From Bacillus alveayuensis (GTDB taxonomy: Bacteria > Bacillota > Bacilli > Bacillales > Aeribacillaceae): a DNA stretch of 53,996 nucleotides. Under the pieces are notes generated by a model. The model was not told the origin of the DNA and did not search any database. It worked only from the letters and a program-made list of their open reading frames with translations. Shown piece after piece: positions 34,907 to 44,381 of this stretch (position 1 is its first letter; each line of letters begins with the position of its first letter). The stretch spans positions 1-53,996 of the forward strand of contig JAUSTR010000016.1 in NCBI GenBank assembly GCA_030812955.1, written 5' to 3'. The position numbers and the translations under genes were made by a program.

Positions 34907-35614
34907 ATGAGTGGTTGCTTATGTATTCATGGCTTTACAGGAGCTCCGTATGAGGTGGAGCCGCTTGCAGAATATTTGCGGCATCAAACTAATTGGGATA
35001 TTCGTGTTCCGACTTTACCAGGACATGGTGAAATTTTATCGCTTTCTGGAGTTCGCTACGAGGAATGGATTGAGTATGCGGAACAGGAGCTTCAACGTTT
35101 AATGAAAACTTCTAACGACATTTATGTGATCGGTTTTTCGATGGGAGGTCTAATTGCTAGTTATTTAGCGGCAAATTATCCGATAAAAAAGCTTGTGTTA
35201 TTAAGTGCTGCCATCTATTATGTCAATCCTGCACAAATGCTTGCAGATATAAAAGAGATGATTCGGGATGGAGTAAAAGGAAATTTAAAAGAAAACGAAC
35301 TATTTCAAAGATATAAAAAGAAAATGACAGAAACACCTATACGGGCCACTTTTCAATTTCGTAAACTAGTTCGTTTCGTTAAGCCGTTTTTGAAAGATAT
35401 CAAAGTGCCTACCTTAATTGTACAGGGAGAGTTAGACGGAATAGTCCCGGTAAAAAGCGCTCACTACTTATACAATGTCATTGGCTCATCTCACAAAGAG
35501 CTTTTATTTTTGCCAAATTCCAAGCATCACATTTGTCATGGCGATGATTTTGCGGTGTTAGCAGAACGAGTGGAAAAATTTTTGCGTAAACAAAAGATTG
35601 AGAATTTAGTTTAA
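34907..35614 (+). CDS. Carboxylesterase (Est30-like alpha/beta hydrolase)
   Basis: 235 residues. Nucleophile Ser78 in GFSMGG, acid Asp177 in GELDGIVP, base His207 or His208 in SKHHICHGDD, and oxyanion region CIHGFTG near the N terminus. Very similar in layout to the 30-kDa monoacylglycerol/carboxyl esterases of Geobacillus and to B. subtilis YvaK. Cytoplasmic. AAGGGGG precedes the ATG. It lies between murF and cshA, 42 bases after murF, perhaps by read-through. Confidence 0.92.
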   Translation: MSGCLCIHGFTGAPYEVEPLAEYLRHQTNWDIRVPTLPGHGEILSLSGVRYEEWIEYAEQELQRLMKTSNDIYVIGFSMGGLIASYLAANYPIKKLVLLSAAIYYVNPAQMLADIKEMIRDGVKGNLKENELFQRYKKKMTETPIRATFQFRKLVRFVKPFLKDIKVPTLIVQGELDGIVPVKSAHYLYNVIGSSHKELLFLPNSKHHICHGDDFAVLAERVEKFLRKQKIENLV

Positions 35615-35630
35615 TGTCTAATAAAGAAAG

Positions 35631-35659
35631 TTGAAAAGGTATCTCAAAAATGGTATGAT
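35631..35659 (+). promoter_or_regulatory. Putative sigma-A promoter of cshA
   Basis: TTGAAA at 35631 and TATGAT at 35654, spacer 17 bp. It gives a leader of about 175 bases before cshA. Confidence 0.6.
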
Positions 35660-35696
35660 TACACCTAAAGTGTACAAATTTTGGAATTAACCATTT

Positions 35697-35724
35697 GCCC
35701 TAAAAAAGGGCTTTTCTTTTTATC
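35697..35724 (+). terminator. Short hairpin with T run before cshA
   Basis: GCCCT / AGGGC with an A5 loop and TTTTCTTTTT. It lies downstream of the cshA promoter, so it may end esterase transcription or attenuate the cshA leader. Confidence 0.55.
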
Positions 35725-35841
35725 ATAACTGAAGGTGATGATCCATAAATCATTTATCATATGTTCATAAAAACAGATCGGGAAACCTCAATTTGTACGT
35801 ATTTGATACAATTTTTACGCATAAAAAGGAGATTGAAAAAA

Positions 35842-37284
35842 TTGACAACATCGTTTCAACAATTTGGATTAAGTCACGATTTACTAAAATCCATAAAAAA
35901 AATGGGCTTTGAAGAGGCGACACCTATTCAAGCGCAAACAATTCCTCTAGGGCTTCAGCATAAGGATGTGATTGGTCAAGCACAGACGGGAACTGGAAAA
36001 ACGGCTGCATTCGGCATTCCGTTAATTGAGAAAGTTGATGTTTCGAATGCTTTTATTCAAGCAATTGTCGTGGCACCTACAAGAGAATTAGCCATTCAAG
36101 TTTCTGAGGAGCTATACAAAATTGGTTATCATAAACGAATAAGAGTATTATCTGTTTACGGTGGACAAGATATTAATCGGCAAATTCGCGCCTTAAAAAA
36201 ACGTCCTCATATTATTGTCGGTACACCAGGAAGATTAATAGATCATATTAAACGAAAAACCGTACGATTAGAATATGTTCAAACCGTTGTTTTAGATGAA
36301 GCAGATGAAATGTTAAACATGGGCTTTATTGAAGATATTGAAGAAATTCTTTCCCATGTTCCTTCATCTCGACAAACGCTGCTCTTTTCGGCAACAATGC
36401 CTGCACCAATTAAAGCGATTGCGGAAAAATTTATGAACGATCCTGAACATGTCAAAATAAAAGCAAAAGAAGTAACAGTTCCGAATATCCAACAATATTA
36501 TTTAGAAATTCCTGAAAAGAAGAAGTTTGATGTACTGACAAGATTGCTTGATTTACAATCACCGGATTTAGCCATTGTGTTTGGGAGAACGAAGAGAAGA
36601 GTGGATGAGCTTTCTGAAGCCTTAAATTTACGTGGGTATTCAGCGGAAGGAATTCACGGTGATTTAAGTCAGGCAAGGCGTTTATCCGTTTTGAAAAAAT
36701 TTAAAGAAGGTACAATTGACGTATTAGTCGCAACGGATGTTGCGGCTCGTGGACTCGACATTTCAGGCGTAACTCATGTCTACAACTTTGATGTGCCGCA
36801 GGATCCAGAAAGCTACGTTCACCGAATTGGAAGAACGGGTAGAGCAGGAAAAAATGGGATGGCGATAACGTTTATTACTCCAAGGGAAATTGGGATTTTA
36901 GATAATATAGAAAAAACAACGAAACGAAAAATGGATAAAATGAGACCTCCAACACTCAATGAAGCGTTAGAAGGTCAACAAAAGATTACCATTGAAAAGA
37001 TTCGCTCCATTGTCGAAAATGAAAACTTGACCATTTATAAAAAAGCGGCTGAGGAGCTTTTAGAGCAATATGATTCGGTAACGGTTCTAGCCGCAGCAGT
37101 TAAAATGATGACAAAAGAGCCTGATACAACTCCTGTGACACTAACTGAAGAACCGCCCCTACCTATGAAAAAAGAAAAGAAACGTTCGAAGCTTAAAAGA
37201 GACTTTAAAGGAAAGGAGAACAAGAAAAAACGTCAATCAGCTCGATCAAGGGGAAATCATCCTATTTCAGCCAAATCAAGATGA
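35842..37284 (+). CDS. cshA: DEAD-box RNA helicase CshA
   Basis: 480 residues. Q motif ([15 protein letters not shown]), motif I AQTGTGKT, Ia PTRELAIQ, motif II DEAD, motif III SAT, and C-terminal helicase motifs including [10 protein letters not shown]. The tail is rich in Lys and Arg. It unwinds RNA in the degradosome and ribosome assembly, especially in the cold. I take TTG 35842 as start: AAAAGGAG is placed correctly and the N terminus then aligns with B. subtilis CshA (MTITFQDFNL). The extra 27 codons upstream are not conserved. Confidence 0.95.
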   Translation: MTTSFQQFGLSHDLLKSIKKMGFEEATPIQAQTIPLGLQHKDVIGQAQTGTGKTAAFGIPLIEKVDVSNAFIQAIVVAPTRELAIQVSEELYKIGYHKRIRVLSVYGGQDINRQIRALKKRPHIIVGTPGRLIDHIKRKTVRLEYVQTVVLDEADEMLNMGFIEDIEEILSHVPSSRQTLLFSATMPAPIKAIAEKFMNDPEHVKIKAKEVTVPNIQQYYLEIPEKKKFDVLTRLLDLQSPDLAIVFGRTKRRVDELSEALNLRGYSAEGIHGDLSQARRLSVLKKFKEGTIDVLVATDVAARGLDISGVTHVYNFDVPQDPESYVHRIGRTGRAGKNGMAITFITPREIGILDNIEKTTKRKMDKMRPPTLNEALEGQQKITIEKIRSIVENENLTIYKKAAEELLEQYDSVTVLAAAVKMMTKEPDTTPVTLTEEPPLPMKKEKKRSKLKRDFKGKENKKKRQSARSRGNHPISAKSR

Positions 37285-37294
37285 AAAATATGAG

Positions 37295-37323
37295 ACATGC
37301 GGGTAGCCCCGCATGTTTTTTAT
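37295..37323 (+). terminator. cshA terminator
   Basis: ACATGCGGG / CCCCGCATGT and T6, right after the stop. Confidence 0.92.
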
Positions 37324-37590
37324 TTCAGTTGATAAAATTTCACACTTGTTGATCACTTGAATCTTTAGAAATCAGTCTAGATTCCGGACGGCTCTTAGTT
37401 ACAAGCTAGAGCCATGGCGGCGATATTGCATGCCCGCTAAAGCATACGGGTTAATGTTAGTTGAAAGTGGAGAGACTGGAGCTTTTGTTCAAATGATAAA
37501 TTGTCGGTATTCCATAATGGATTTTTTTCATATATAGTAGTAGTTGGGATATTTACAATTTTTGTATAAATAAGTAGGGGGAGAAAACGA
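37324..37590. other. Intergenic between cshA and ydbS
   Basis: No gene seen. Bases 37385-37455 are richer in G+C and contain two small hairpins (GGCTCT/AGAGCC around 37391-37414; CCCG/CGGG around 37434-37448). Function unknown; they may be decayed repeat sequence. Confidence 0.35.
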
Positions 37591-38070
37591 TTGAGAAAAG
37601 AACCGGATAACCGACTAAGTCCTAAAGCATTAACTGTTTGGCGAATAAATGCGAGTATTATTGGTCTTTTTTTATTGATTTTTATAATGGGTTTAACTGG
37701 CCTAGTTATTATATTTGCTTGGCCAAAATGGATCTTGCTAATATTTGGTGCTGTTCTCGTGTTATATATTGTGGTGGGAATTATTTATATTCCAAAAATT
37801 CGGATGAAAGTGTGGAGATATGAAGTACATGAACATGAAATCGAATTGCAAAACGGTGTTTTTGTCATTAAACGTGTTCTCATACCAATGGTTCGAGTTC
37901 AACATGTTGATACAACACAAGGTCCAATATTACGGAAATATAAGCTTGCAACTGTGACGATTTCAACGGCAGCGACGACACACGAAATTCCAGCATTACA
38001 ATTGGAAGAAGCGGATCAACTACGTGATTACATTTCAAAGCTGGCAAGGGAGGCGAAAGAAGATGTCTGA
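37591..38070 (+). CDS. ydbS: bPH2-domain membrane protein YdbS
   Basis: 159 residues: two membrane helices in the first ~75 residues (IGLFLLIFIMGLTGLVIIFA; WILLIFGAVLVLYIVVGIIY) and a bacterial PH-like domain (bPH2, YdbS family) after them. TTG start with AGGGGGAG upstream. Overlaps ydbT by eight bases, so the two are translated together and probably form one membrane complex. Role poorly defined; in B. subtilis the ydbST operon is sigma-W-regulated and linked to resistance to some antimicrobial compounds. Confidence 0.92.
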   Translation: MRKEPDNRLSPKALTVWRINASIIGLFLLIFIMGLTGLVIIFAWPKWILLIFGAVLVLYIVVGIIYIPKIRMKVWRYEVHEHEIELQNGVFVIKRVLIPMVRVQHVDTTQGPILRKYKLATVTISTAATTHEIPALQLEEADQLRDYISKLAREAKEDV

Positions 38071-39502
38071 AGCTCGTCGTCTTCACCCTGTTAGCGCCTT
38101 AATACGTTTAGTGAAATGGCTGAAAGAAATGATTGCTATATATGTTTTAATTATCATTGGATCTCCGGATCATCGTTTATATGGGATAGTAGCCATTTGC
38201 GCCATTTCATTGTTCATCATTATATCAAGCATTCTTTATTGGTTAAAATATACATATAGAATTGAAGACAATGAATTTCGAGTTGAATACGGCGTTTTTA
38301 TTAAAAAAAAGAGATATGTGCCAATTGAGCGAATCCAAACTATAAATATTAGTACAGGAATTATTCAGCGCCTCTTCGGACTTGTTAAACTTCAAATTGA
38401 GACGGCAGGTGGTGCATTTGAGGCAGAAGTGGAACTATCAGCTATTCGAAAAAGCGAAGCTGAACGTATTCAACAAATTTTACATGAGAAGAAGAAATGG
38501 TTAAGAGAAGAGAAAGAGGAAGGCGAGCTGGGGCTAGAGGAGCGTGTTTTGTCAAAAGAATCGATTTATCATATAAGTCCAAAAGAGCTGTTCATAACGG
38601 CAGCAACGTCTAGTGGATTAGGAGTAATATTATCCATTTTCGCCTTTTTATCGCAGTTCGATGAGTTATTTTCATTGGACTCGATTTTTAATCTAGTGAT
38701 TGAAAAAGTAGAAATTTTAACAAAGGAAGGGATCGGTGCCATCATATTTGTTATTGTCCTGCTTTTAATAGCTGCTTGGATCCTGAGTATGATTGGTGCT
38801 GTATTAAAATATGGCAACTTTACGGTTGAAATGCACGATGGGCAATTAATCATCTCAAGAGGATTATTAGAAAAACGGCAAGTAACCGTCTCTCTTGAAC
38901 GGATTCAAGCTGTCAGAATAGTTGAAAACCCATTAAGACAATTTTTAGGGTATGCGACTGTTCACATTGATACAGCAGGAAGTTCAGAAGCCGCATCATT
39001 ACTATTTCCGCTTATTAAAAAGCGGGATATGAAAGAAAAGATAGAAAGTATTATGGATGTTACGATCCAAGAACAGCTTCATAAGCTGCCAAAACGAGCA
39101 TTGAGAAGATTTTGGTTGAAAGATCTATTGGTTGTGATGATTGTCATCATACCACTATGTATTTTCTTTAGACCGTGGGGATATGCTTCGTTATTGTTAA
39201 TGCCAGCAGTTGTAGTATTAGGCTATTATCAGTTTCGAGATGCTGGATGGAAAATTATTGAAAATGAACTTACGCTTGCCTATCGTATTTTGGCGAAGAC
39301 GACGGTGATGATGAAGAAAAAGCGTATCCAATCGCTTAAAGTTCATGGCTCTTATTTTCAAAGAAATTTAAACTTAAGAACACTGATTAGTTATGTTCAT
39401 TCCGGTGTAGGACTTGGTCGATATGCGGTTGTAGATATTGATGTGAAAGACGCAAAAAAAATATACAATTGGCTTTCAAAACGAGATGGAGATATTTCTT
39501 AA
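38063..39502 (+). CDS. ydbT: bPH2-domain membrane protein YdbT
   Basis: 479 residues with repeated units of membrane helices plus bPH2 domain, a triplicated version of the YdbS fold. Domains start at about 65 (YRIEDNEFRVEYGVFIKKKR), 265 (FTVEMHDGQLIISRGLLEKR) and 400 (IIENELTLAYRILAKTTVMM). Helices lie before each. ATG 38063 is inside the 3' end of ydbS with GGGAGGCG upstream. Function unknown beyond its partnership with YdbS. Confidence 0.92.
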   Translation: MSEARRLHPVSALIRLVKWLKEMIAIYVLIIIGSPDHRLYGIVAICAISLFIIISSILYWLKYTYRIEDNEFRVEYGVFIKKKRYVPIERIQTINISTGIIQRLFGLVKLQIETAGGAFEAEVELSAIRKSEAERIQQILHEKKKWLREEKEEGELGLEERVLSKESIYHISPKELFITAATSSGLGVILSIFAFLSQFDELFSLDSIFNLVIEKVEILTKEGIGAIIFVIVLLLIAAWILSMIGAVLKYGNFTVEMHDGQLIISRGLLEKRQVTVSLERIQAVRIVENPLRQFLGYATVHIDTAGSSEAASLLFPLIKKRDMKEKIESIMDVTIQEQLHKLPKRALRRFWLKDLLVVMIVIIPLCIFFRPWGYASLLLMPAVVVLGYYQFRDAGWKIIENELTLAYRILAKTTVMMKKKRIQSLKVHGSYFQRNLNLRTLISYVHSGVGLGRYAVVDIDVKDAKKIYNWLSKRDGDIS

Positions 39503-39585
39503 GAAAAAGGATAAGCATTTTAGTTAGGGTTGGTGGGTTAAAAATAAAGCATCACCTTTCATCGATCGTGATCGGAATCACAGTT

Positions 39586-40296
39586 TTAGAATAAAATCAG
39601 CAAGACGATAAGGGCGAGAATAACGATGAAAAAACCTAAAAACTCCTTTCGATAAAAAATGGTTTTCAAGCCTTTTTGCGGTGTTTCATAAAACGAATAA
39701 TGATGGAAATGCACCTTCTTTTTTATAAGAATTGGGGCAATCAAAAAACCGATCAATAAACCCGATAAATGAGCGACAACATTTGTATTTGAACTGAATA
39801 ATGTCGTGATGATTCCAATGGCAATGATCGTTAAAATGAGCTGTACATTTCTTTTATCCATTTGTTCTTTGCGATACAGAGCCATAAAAACATATATTCC
39901 AAATAGCCCAAAAATTGCACCCGATGCTCCTACATGAACGTAGTTTTCTGGCTCTAAAACAAAAGTGGCGATATTGGCGAAAATGCCACAGACGAAATAA
40001 ACGATCGTAAATTTCCATGATGTTAATATTCGTTCAAGTGGTGGTGCGAAAAGAATAAAGGAAATCGTATTAAAAAAAAGATGGGAAAAATTTGTGTGTA
40101 GGAAAATAGGAGTTAATAAACGCCACCACTCGCCTGCTTGAATCCCAGCATTGTAACCGCTTAGGAAGGCAAATAGCAAGGTGAAAAATGGATGAGGAAT
40201 TTGTAAAAGGAACCATATGAACACTTGAATGAAACAGATCATCGAAACGACTGGATATAAATAAAATGGTTGAAAGTTTTCATTTCTTGTCAACAT
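39586..40296 (-). CDS. ydcA: Rhomboid-family intramembrane serine protease YdcA
   Basis: 236 residues, about six membrane helices. Catalytic dyad Ser125 (GASGAIFG) and His176 (VVAHLSGLLIGF); the supporting HTNFSHLFFN segment near 67-76 shapes the oxyanion region, and GEWWRLLTPIFLH is the typical L1 part. Cleaves membrane proteins within the bilayer; substrates unknown. It is convergent with ydbT and divergent from acpS, as in B. subtilis. AGGGG lies before the ATG. Confidence 0.93.
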   Translation of the reverse strand: MLTRNENFQPFYLYPVVSMICFIQVFIWFLLQIPHPFFTLLFAFLSGYNAGIQAGEWWRLLTPIFLHTNFSHLFFNTISFILFAPPLERILTSWKFTIVYFVCGIFANIATFVLEPENYVHVGASGAIFGLFGIYVFMALYRKEQMDKRNVQLILTIIAIGIITTLFSSNTNVVAHLSGLLIGFLIAPILIKKKVHFHHYSFYETPQKGLKTIFYRKEFLGFFIVILALIVLLILF

Positions 40297-40391
40297 ATGA
40301 ATACCCCTGCCTTGACGAAAATTTATCTATTATCATTTGTATGTTACCTTCAATTAAATAGTACTAGCTTACTTGAAATGGGTGGAATGAA

Positions 40392-40754
40392 ATGATTACT
40401 GGGATTGGTTTAGATATCGTAGAACTAAATCGAATTGGAAATATTGTCAAACGTAATCCGAAGTTTATCGATCGTATATTAACAGCTGGGGAAAAAGAAC
40501 GTTTTGTTCAGCTATCAGCGAAACGAAGACTTGAGTTTCTTGCTGGAAGGTTTGCGGCAAAGGAAGCATTTAGTAAAGCGATTGGAACAGGGATTGGGAA
40601 AAAATTAAGCTTTCTGGATATCGAGATTTTAAATGATGAGAAAGGAAAGCCTGTTCTAATTCAAGAAAAAATCAAGGATAAGGTTCATGTAACCATTACC
40701 CATAGTCAACAATTTGCAGTGGCGCAAGTAATTGTTGAACGGATTGAAAGCTAG
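40392..40754 (+). CDS. acpS: Holo-acyl-carrier-protein synthase
   Basis: 120 residues. Transfers 4'-phosphopantetheine from CoA to acyl carrier protein. The trimeric AcpS family is recognised by GIGLDIVELNRI (metal-binding Asp8), the FAAKEAFSKAIGTG segment with Glu near 58, and THSQQFAVAQV. The gene order ydcA-acpS-ydcC-alr is as in B. subtilis. Confidence 0.96.
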   Translation: MITGIGLDIVELNRIGNIVKRNPKFIDRILTAGEKERFVQLSAKRRLEFLAGRFAAKEAFSKAIGTGIGKKLSFLDIEILNDEKGKPVLIQEKIKDKVHVTITHSQQFAVAQVIVERIES

Positions 40755-40930
40755 TCTGCATAAACCTATATTTTGTCTCATATATTTGATTGTGATAAGG
40801 GAGACAAGTCAGCATGGCATTTTCGATCTCTTATTGAAAGGGCCCTTAAGCATGTAGAAAGGAGAAAATGCGTGCTGTCAAACGAACAATCTTCCTATTG
40901 ACGTTATATGAGGCAAAGGGGTTGAAAAAC

Positions 40931-41944
40931 TTGAGGAGAAGCTTTCTTTTAGCGATCACGTTGTTGTTGATCGGTTTGCTTGCGGCATGTGGCGGTAAAT
41001 CCCAAGAAGATATTACGAGTGCACTAGATAAAAAAGTTGAGGAATTACGCGGCTATAAAGTAGATGCTAAAATGACAATTCAAACGGGAAATGAACCACA
41101 AGTATATGAGGTGGAGGTTTGGCATAAAAAGCCGACGTACTATCGTGTCATGCTAAAAAATGCAAACAAAGATCAAAGCCAAATCATTTTAAGAAATGAT
41201 GAAGGAGTTTTCGTGTTAACACCAGCATTAAATAAAAGTTTTCGCTTTCAAAGTGAGTGGCCACAAAATAGCAGCCAAGCTTATTTGTATGAGTCTTTAG
41301 TACAAGATGTTTTACATGATTCGGATGCAACCTTTCAAGCAGTAGAAAACCGTTATGTTTTTGAAACGAAAACGAATTATCAAAATAGTCGTATGCTTCC
41401 ATATCAAGAAATTACCTTCCATAAAAAAGACCTATCTCCAATGTCTGTGAAGGTGATGGATGTTGATAAAAACCCTCTCGTCACTGTGGAATTTTCAAAC
41501 TTTGAAGCCAATCCAAAGTTTGATGAAAATGCATTTGATATGGAAAAAAATATGTCGAACGCTCAAGTAGACATTCCAACCTTGGCGCAATCAGATGAGA
41601 AGCCGTTTGCTGTTATGTATCCACTTGAGGAGATGCTTCCAGAAGGGGTAACGTTAACAGAAGAAAAAGAAGTGAAAACAGAGAATGGAAAACGGGTTGT
41701 ATTAACATACGGTGGAGAAAAATCGTTCACTCTGATTCAAGAAAGAGCAGAAGTTGCTCCGGTTACCTCTTCGGAATCTGTTAGTGGGGAACCAGTGGAT
41801 CTTGGCTTTACAGTTGGAGTATTAACAGACAATTCCATTTCATGGACATATGATGGGGTCGATTATATGCTCGCCTCCAATGATTTAACACAAGAAGAAA
41901 TGATTTCTGTAGCTCGCGCTGTCCAAGTACAAGCAGGGAAATAG
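40931..41944 (+). CDS. ydcC: Lipoprotein YdcC (LolA-like fold)
   Basis: 337 residues. Signal peptide with lipobox LLAAC, the Cys being residue 20, so it is lipid-anchored outside the membrane. The body has a MucB/RseB/LolA-like half (VYEVEVWHKKPTYYRVML, RNDEGVFVLTPALNKSFRFQ) and a DUF4367-like C-terminal part. Family members with this fold bind lipids or sense envelope stress; in Bacillus the gene is linked to sporulation (sigma-E regulon). I use the TTG at 40931, which gives a normal-length signal peptide and has AAAGGGG eight bases upstream; ATG 40868 would add 21 non-conserved residues. Confidence 0.9.
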   Translation: MRRSFLLAITLLLIGLLAACGGKSQEDITSALDKKVEELRGYKVDAKMTIQTGNEPQVYEVEVWHKKPTYYRVMLKNANKDQSQIILRNDEGVFVLTPALNKSFRFQSEWPQNSSQAYLYESLVQDVLHDSDATFQAVENRYVFETKTNYQNSRMLPYQEITFHKKDLSPMSVKVMDVDKNPLVTVEFSNFEANPKFDENAFDMEKNMSNAQVDIPTLAQSDEKPFAVMYPLEEMLPEGVTLTEEKEVKTENGKRVVLTYGGEKSFTLIQERAEVAPVTSSESVSGEPVDLGFTVGVLTDNSISWTYDGVDYMLASNDLTQEEMISVARAVQVQAGK

Positions 41945-41948
41945 CCTC

Positions 41949-41983
41949 GAATCGAGCGGTATATCGGTCCGCTCGATTTTTTT
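41949..41983 (+). terminator. ydcC terminator
   Basis: AATCGAGCGG / CCGCTCGATT and T5. Confidence 0.93.
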
Positions 41984-42100
41984 ACATTGTCATGAGAGTT
42001 TATTAAATATTTTTCTAGAAAACTTGTTTTCTCCATATATAAAAATTCATGATAAAATATTAAAGAAAACATTCGTCATGGTGTAAAGGATGAGTAAACA

Positions 42101-43246
42101 GTGAATCAATATTATCGAGAAACTTGGGCAGAAATAAACTTAGATCATATTGCAACGAATGTTCGATCTTTAAAGAAGCATTTGCCAGATGATACGACGA
42201 TCATTGCTGTTGTCAAAGCAAATGCTTATGGGCATGGTGATGTACAAGTAGCAAAAACAGCCTTAAGTTCTGGAGCTTCGTGGCTAGCGGTTGCTTTCTT
42301 AGATGAAGCTCTTGCACTCAGAAAAAAAGGGATTCAGGCCCCGATACTCGTATTAGGAGCTACAAGGCCAAGAGATATAGATATAGCTTCGAAGCATCAA
42401 ATAACGTTGACCGCTTACTCACTGGAGTGGCTCCAACAAGCGGAAAAAAATCATCCAACAAGTCCAGTAAACGTTCATGTTAAGCTGGATACAGGCATGG
42501 GAAGATTAGGTATTCGCGATCAACAAGAATTAAAAGAAGCGATTGTATTCATTGAAAGGTCTCCATCTTTTCATTTAAATGGGATTTATACACACTTTGC
42601 AACAGCTGATGAGCAGGATACGACTTATTTTGAAAAACAATTCGAATGTTTTTTGCATTTATTAGAGGTTGTAGAAGATAAGACGATCTTAATTCATTGT
42701 GCAAATAGTGCGGCTAGCCTTCGTTTTCCTAAAAAAGTATTTAATGCTGTTCGTTTTGGGATTTCGATGTATGGACTAGCCCCGTCGCTTGAAATCAAAA
42801 GGGTGCTGCCATTCCCGCTTAAGGAAGCGTTTTCGCTCCATTCTTCTCTCGTTCACGTCAAAAAAGTAAAAAAGGGAGATAAAATAAGTTACGGAGCAAC
42901 GTATACAGCGGAAGAAGATGAATGGATTGGAACAGTTCCAATCGGGTACGCAGACGGCTGGATTCGTCGCTTAACAGGATCAGAAGTAATAGTGGATGGG
43001 ATTCGCGTGCCAATTGTGGGTCGTATTTGCATGGATCAGCTCATGATTAAACTTCCAGAAAAGAAGTCTCTTGGGACTAAAGTAACCTTAATTGGTTCTC
43101 AAGGTGAAGAAAGCATTGCTGTTGATGAAGTGGCCAAAAGGCTTGATACGATTAATTATGAAGTGCCATGTATGATCAGCTGGCGAGTACCCCGTATTTA
43201 TTTAAAAAGCGGGAGTATAGCGGAAGTCAGAAATTCTTTATTGTAG
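42101..43246 (+). CDS. alr: Alanine racemase
   Basis: 381 residues. PLP-dependent conversion of L-Ala to D-Ala for the wall. PLP lysine Lys39 in VVKANAYGHG; the second catalytic residue is Tyr in KISYGATYTA near 267; C-terminal beta-domain with RICMDQLMI. GTG start with AAGGATGAG upstream. It lies upstream of the ndoAI-ndoA toxin pair, as in B. subtilis, and supplies Ddl. Confidence 0.96.
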   Translation: MNQYYRETWAEINLDHIATNVRSLKKHLPDDTTIIAVVKANAYGHGDVQVAKTALSSGASWLAVAFLDEALALRKKGIQAPILVLGATRPRDIDIASKHQITLTAYSLEWLQQAEKNHPTSPVNVHVKLDTGMGRLGIRDQQELKEAIVFIERSPSFHLNGIYTHFATADEQDTTYFEKQFECFLHLLEVVEDKTILIHCANSAASLRFPKKVFNAVRFGISMYGLAPSLEIKRVLPFPLKEAFSLHSSLVHVKKVKKGDKISYGATYTAEEDEWIGTVPIGYADGWIRRLTGSEVIVDGIRVPIVGRICMDQLMIKLPEKKSLGTKVTLIGSQGEESIAVDEVAKRLDTINYEVPCMISWRVPRIYLKSGSIAEVRNSLL

Positions 43247-43400
43247 TAGACGATCAAACGCATTTTTATTACTGTGTTTAATGCCATATCATGAAAAATA
43301 CTGCAGCATAATAGTCTAAACACAATAGGATGATTTCCATTTGATGAATAAAAAAATGAGTAAATTGTCGATAATAGTGAAGAAAAATGAGAAAATCTCT

Positions 43401-43429
43401 TTGCTTCACCTTGATATAAATGATATTAT
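43401..43429 (+). promoter_or_regulatory. Putative promoter of ndoAI-ndoA
   Basis: TTGCTT at 43401 and TATTAT at 43424, spacer 17 bp, about 50 bases before ndoAI. Confidence 0.5.
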
Positions 43430-43479
43430 GGAAAATGGAATAGATATTCGGCTGTGTAGATCGGTGGAGGTGTATGTTT

Positions 43480-43761
43480 GTGTCTGATTCCAGCGCAACA
43501 ACTGAAATATTAGTTCGACTACCCCAAGCACTCGTTTCTGAACTAGATGGTTTAGTGAAACAAGAAAATGGTGACAGAAGTGATTTTATTTATCAAGCTA
43601 CAAAAATGTATTTACGAGAACGGAAAAAGCGGCAAATTCGTGAATCGATGAGACGTGGTTATATGGAGATGGCGAAAATTAACTTAAATATCGCTTCTGA
43701 AGCTTTTTTATTGGAATATGAGGCTGATCACACCGTTGAACGCTTAGTAAGCGGGGGGTAA
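43480..43761 (+). CDS. ndoAI: Antitoxin EndoAI (MazE-type)
   Basis: 93 residues, ribbon-helix-helix protein that neutralises the EndoA RNase and represses the operon. Conserved parts: [18 protein letters not shown] at the N terminus and [18 protein letters not shown] before the C-terminal VERLVSGG. I prefer GTG 43480 (MSDSSATTE), nine bases after GGAGG and equal in length to the B. subtilis protein. ATG 43474 lies only three bases after that site. ndoA follows after four bases. Confidence 0.94.
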   Translation: MSDSSATTEILVRLPQALVSELDGLVKQENGDRSDFIYQATKMYLRERKKRQIRESMRRGYMEMAKINLNIASEAFLLEYEADHTVERLVSGG

Positions 43762-43765
43762 TCAT

Positions 43766-44116
43766 TTGATTGTTAAACGCGGCGACGTTTATTTTGCTGA
43801 CTTATCCCCTGTTGTTGGTTCAGAGCAAGGAGGCGTTCGTCCAGTTTTAATTATCCAAAATGATATCGGAAATCGTTTTAGTCCAACGGTGATTGTAGCG
43901 GCAATTACGGCTCAAATTCAAAAGGCAAAACTGCCCACCCATGTTGAGATTGATGCGAAACGATATGGATTTGAACGCGATTCGGTTATTTTACTTGAAC
44001 AAATTCGGACCATTGATAAACAACGATTAACGGATAAGATTACACATTTAGATGATGAGATGATGGATAAAGTGGATGAAGCCTTACAAATTAGCTTAGG
44101 GCTTATCGATTTTTAG
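43766..44116 (+). CDS. ndoA: mRNA endoribonuclease toxin EndoA (MazF)
   Basis: 116 residues, nearly identical to B. subtilis EndoA/MazF, which cuts mRNA at UACAU. Typical sequence: [32 protein letters not shown], then [23 protein letters not shown] start after a GGGGGG site, a weak initiation codon that fits low toxin output. Lies between its antitoxin and the rsb operon, the order seen in other Bacillus. Confidence 0.97.
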   Translation: MIVKRGDVYFADLSPVVGSEQGGVRPVLIIQNDIGNRFSPTVIVAAITAQIQKAKLPTHVEIDAKRYGFERDSVILLEQIRTIDKQRLTDKITHLDDEMMDKVDEALQISLGLIDF

Positions 44117-44139
44117 ATGCTATTATTTTATACGTTATG

Positions 44140-44168
44140 GTTGCCAAAATATGGCAACTTTTTTATTT
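44140..44168 (+). terminator. ndoA terminator
   Basis: GTTGCCA / TGGCAAC around a short A-rich loop and a T8-type tail. Confidence 0.9.
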
Positions 44169-44239
44169 TTCCCCATCTCAATGTTGTAGACTATCATTTC
44201 TTTTTTGTTAATGACTATGTAACGATATAATAAAGAAAA

Positions 44240-44347
44240 GGCTGTTTTCGTAAACTTTGTTGCTTTTCATTGCGCGACAAAGCAAGCATATCGCTTGCCT
44301 GACAGTCGAAAAGCTATAATAAAGCAACAATCTTTTAGAAAATAGTC
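44240..44347 (-). mobile_element. ISL3-like miniature element, short form (R5, 108 bp)
   Basis: Reverse orientation. Ends GGCTGTTTTCGTAAACTTTG and GATT-type AATCTTTTAGAAAATAGTC. Perfect 8-bp target duplication AAAGAAAA (44232-44239 and 44348-44355). The core with GTCGGACAAA arms is missing; GCAAGCATATCGCTTGC remains. It lies between ndoA and rsbRA, downstream of a TATAAT at 44226, so it may be in the rsbRA leader. Confidence 0.87.
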
Positions 44348-44381
44348 AAAGAAAAAGATTTCTCAATAAGGAGGGAGTAGC

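Noticed and set aside
43474-43479. ATG 43474 as start of ndoAI
   Set aside because: It lies only three bases after GGAGG. GTG 43480 has proper spacing and reproduces the N terminus of the B. subtilis antitoxin.
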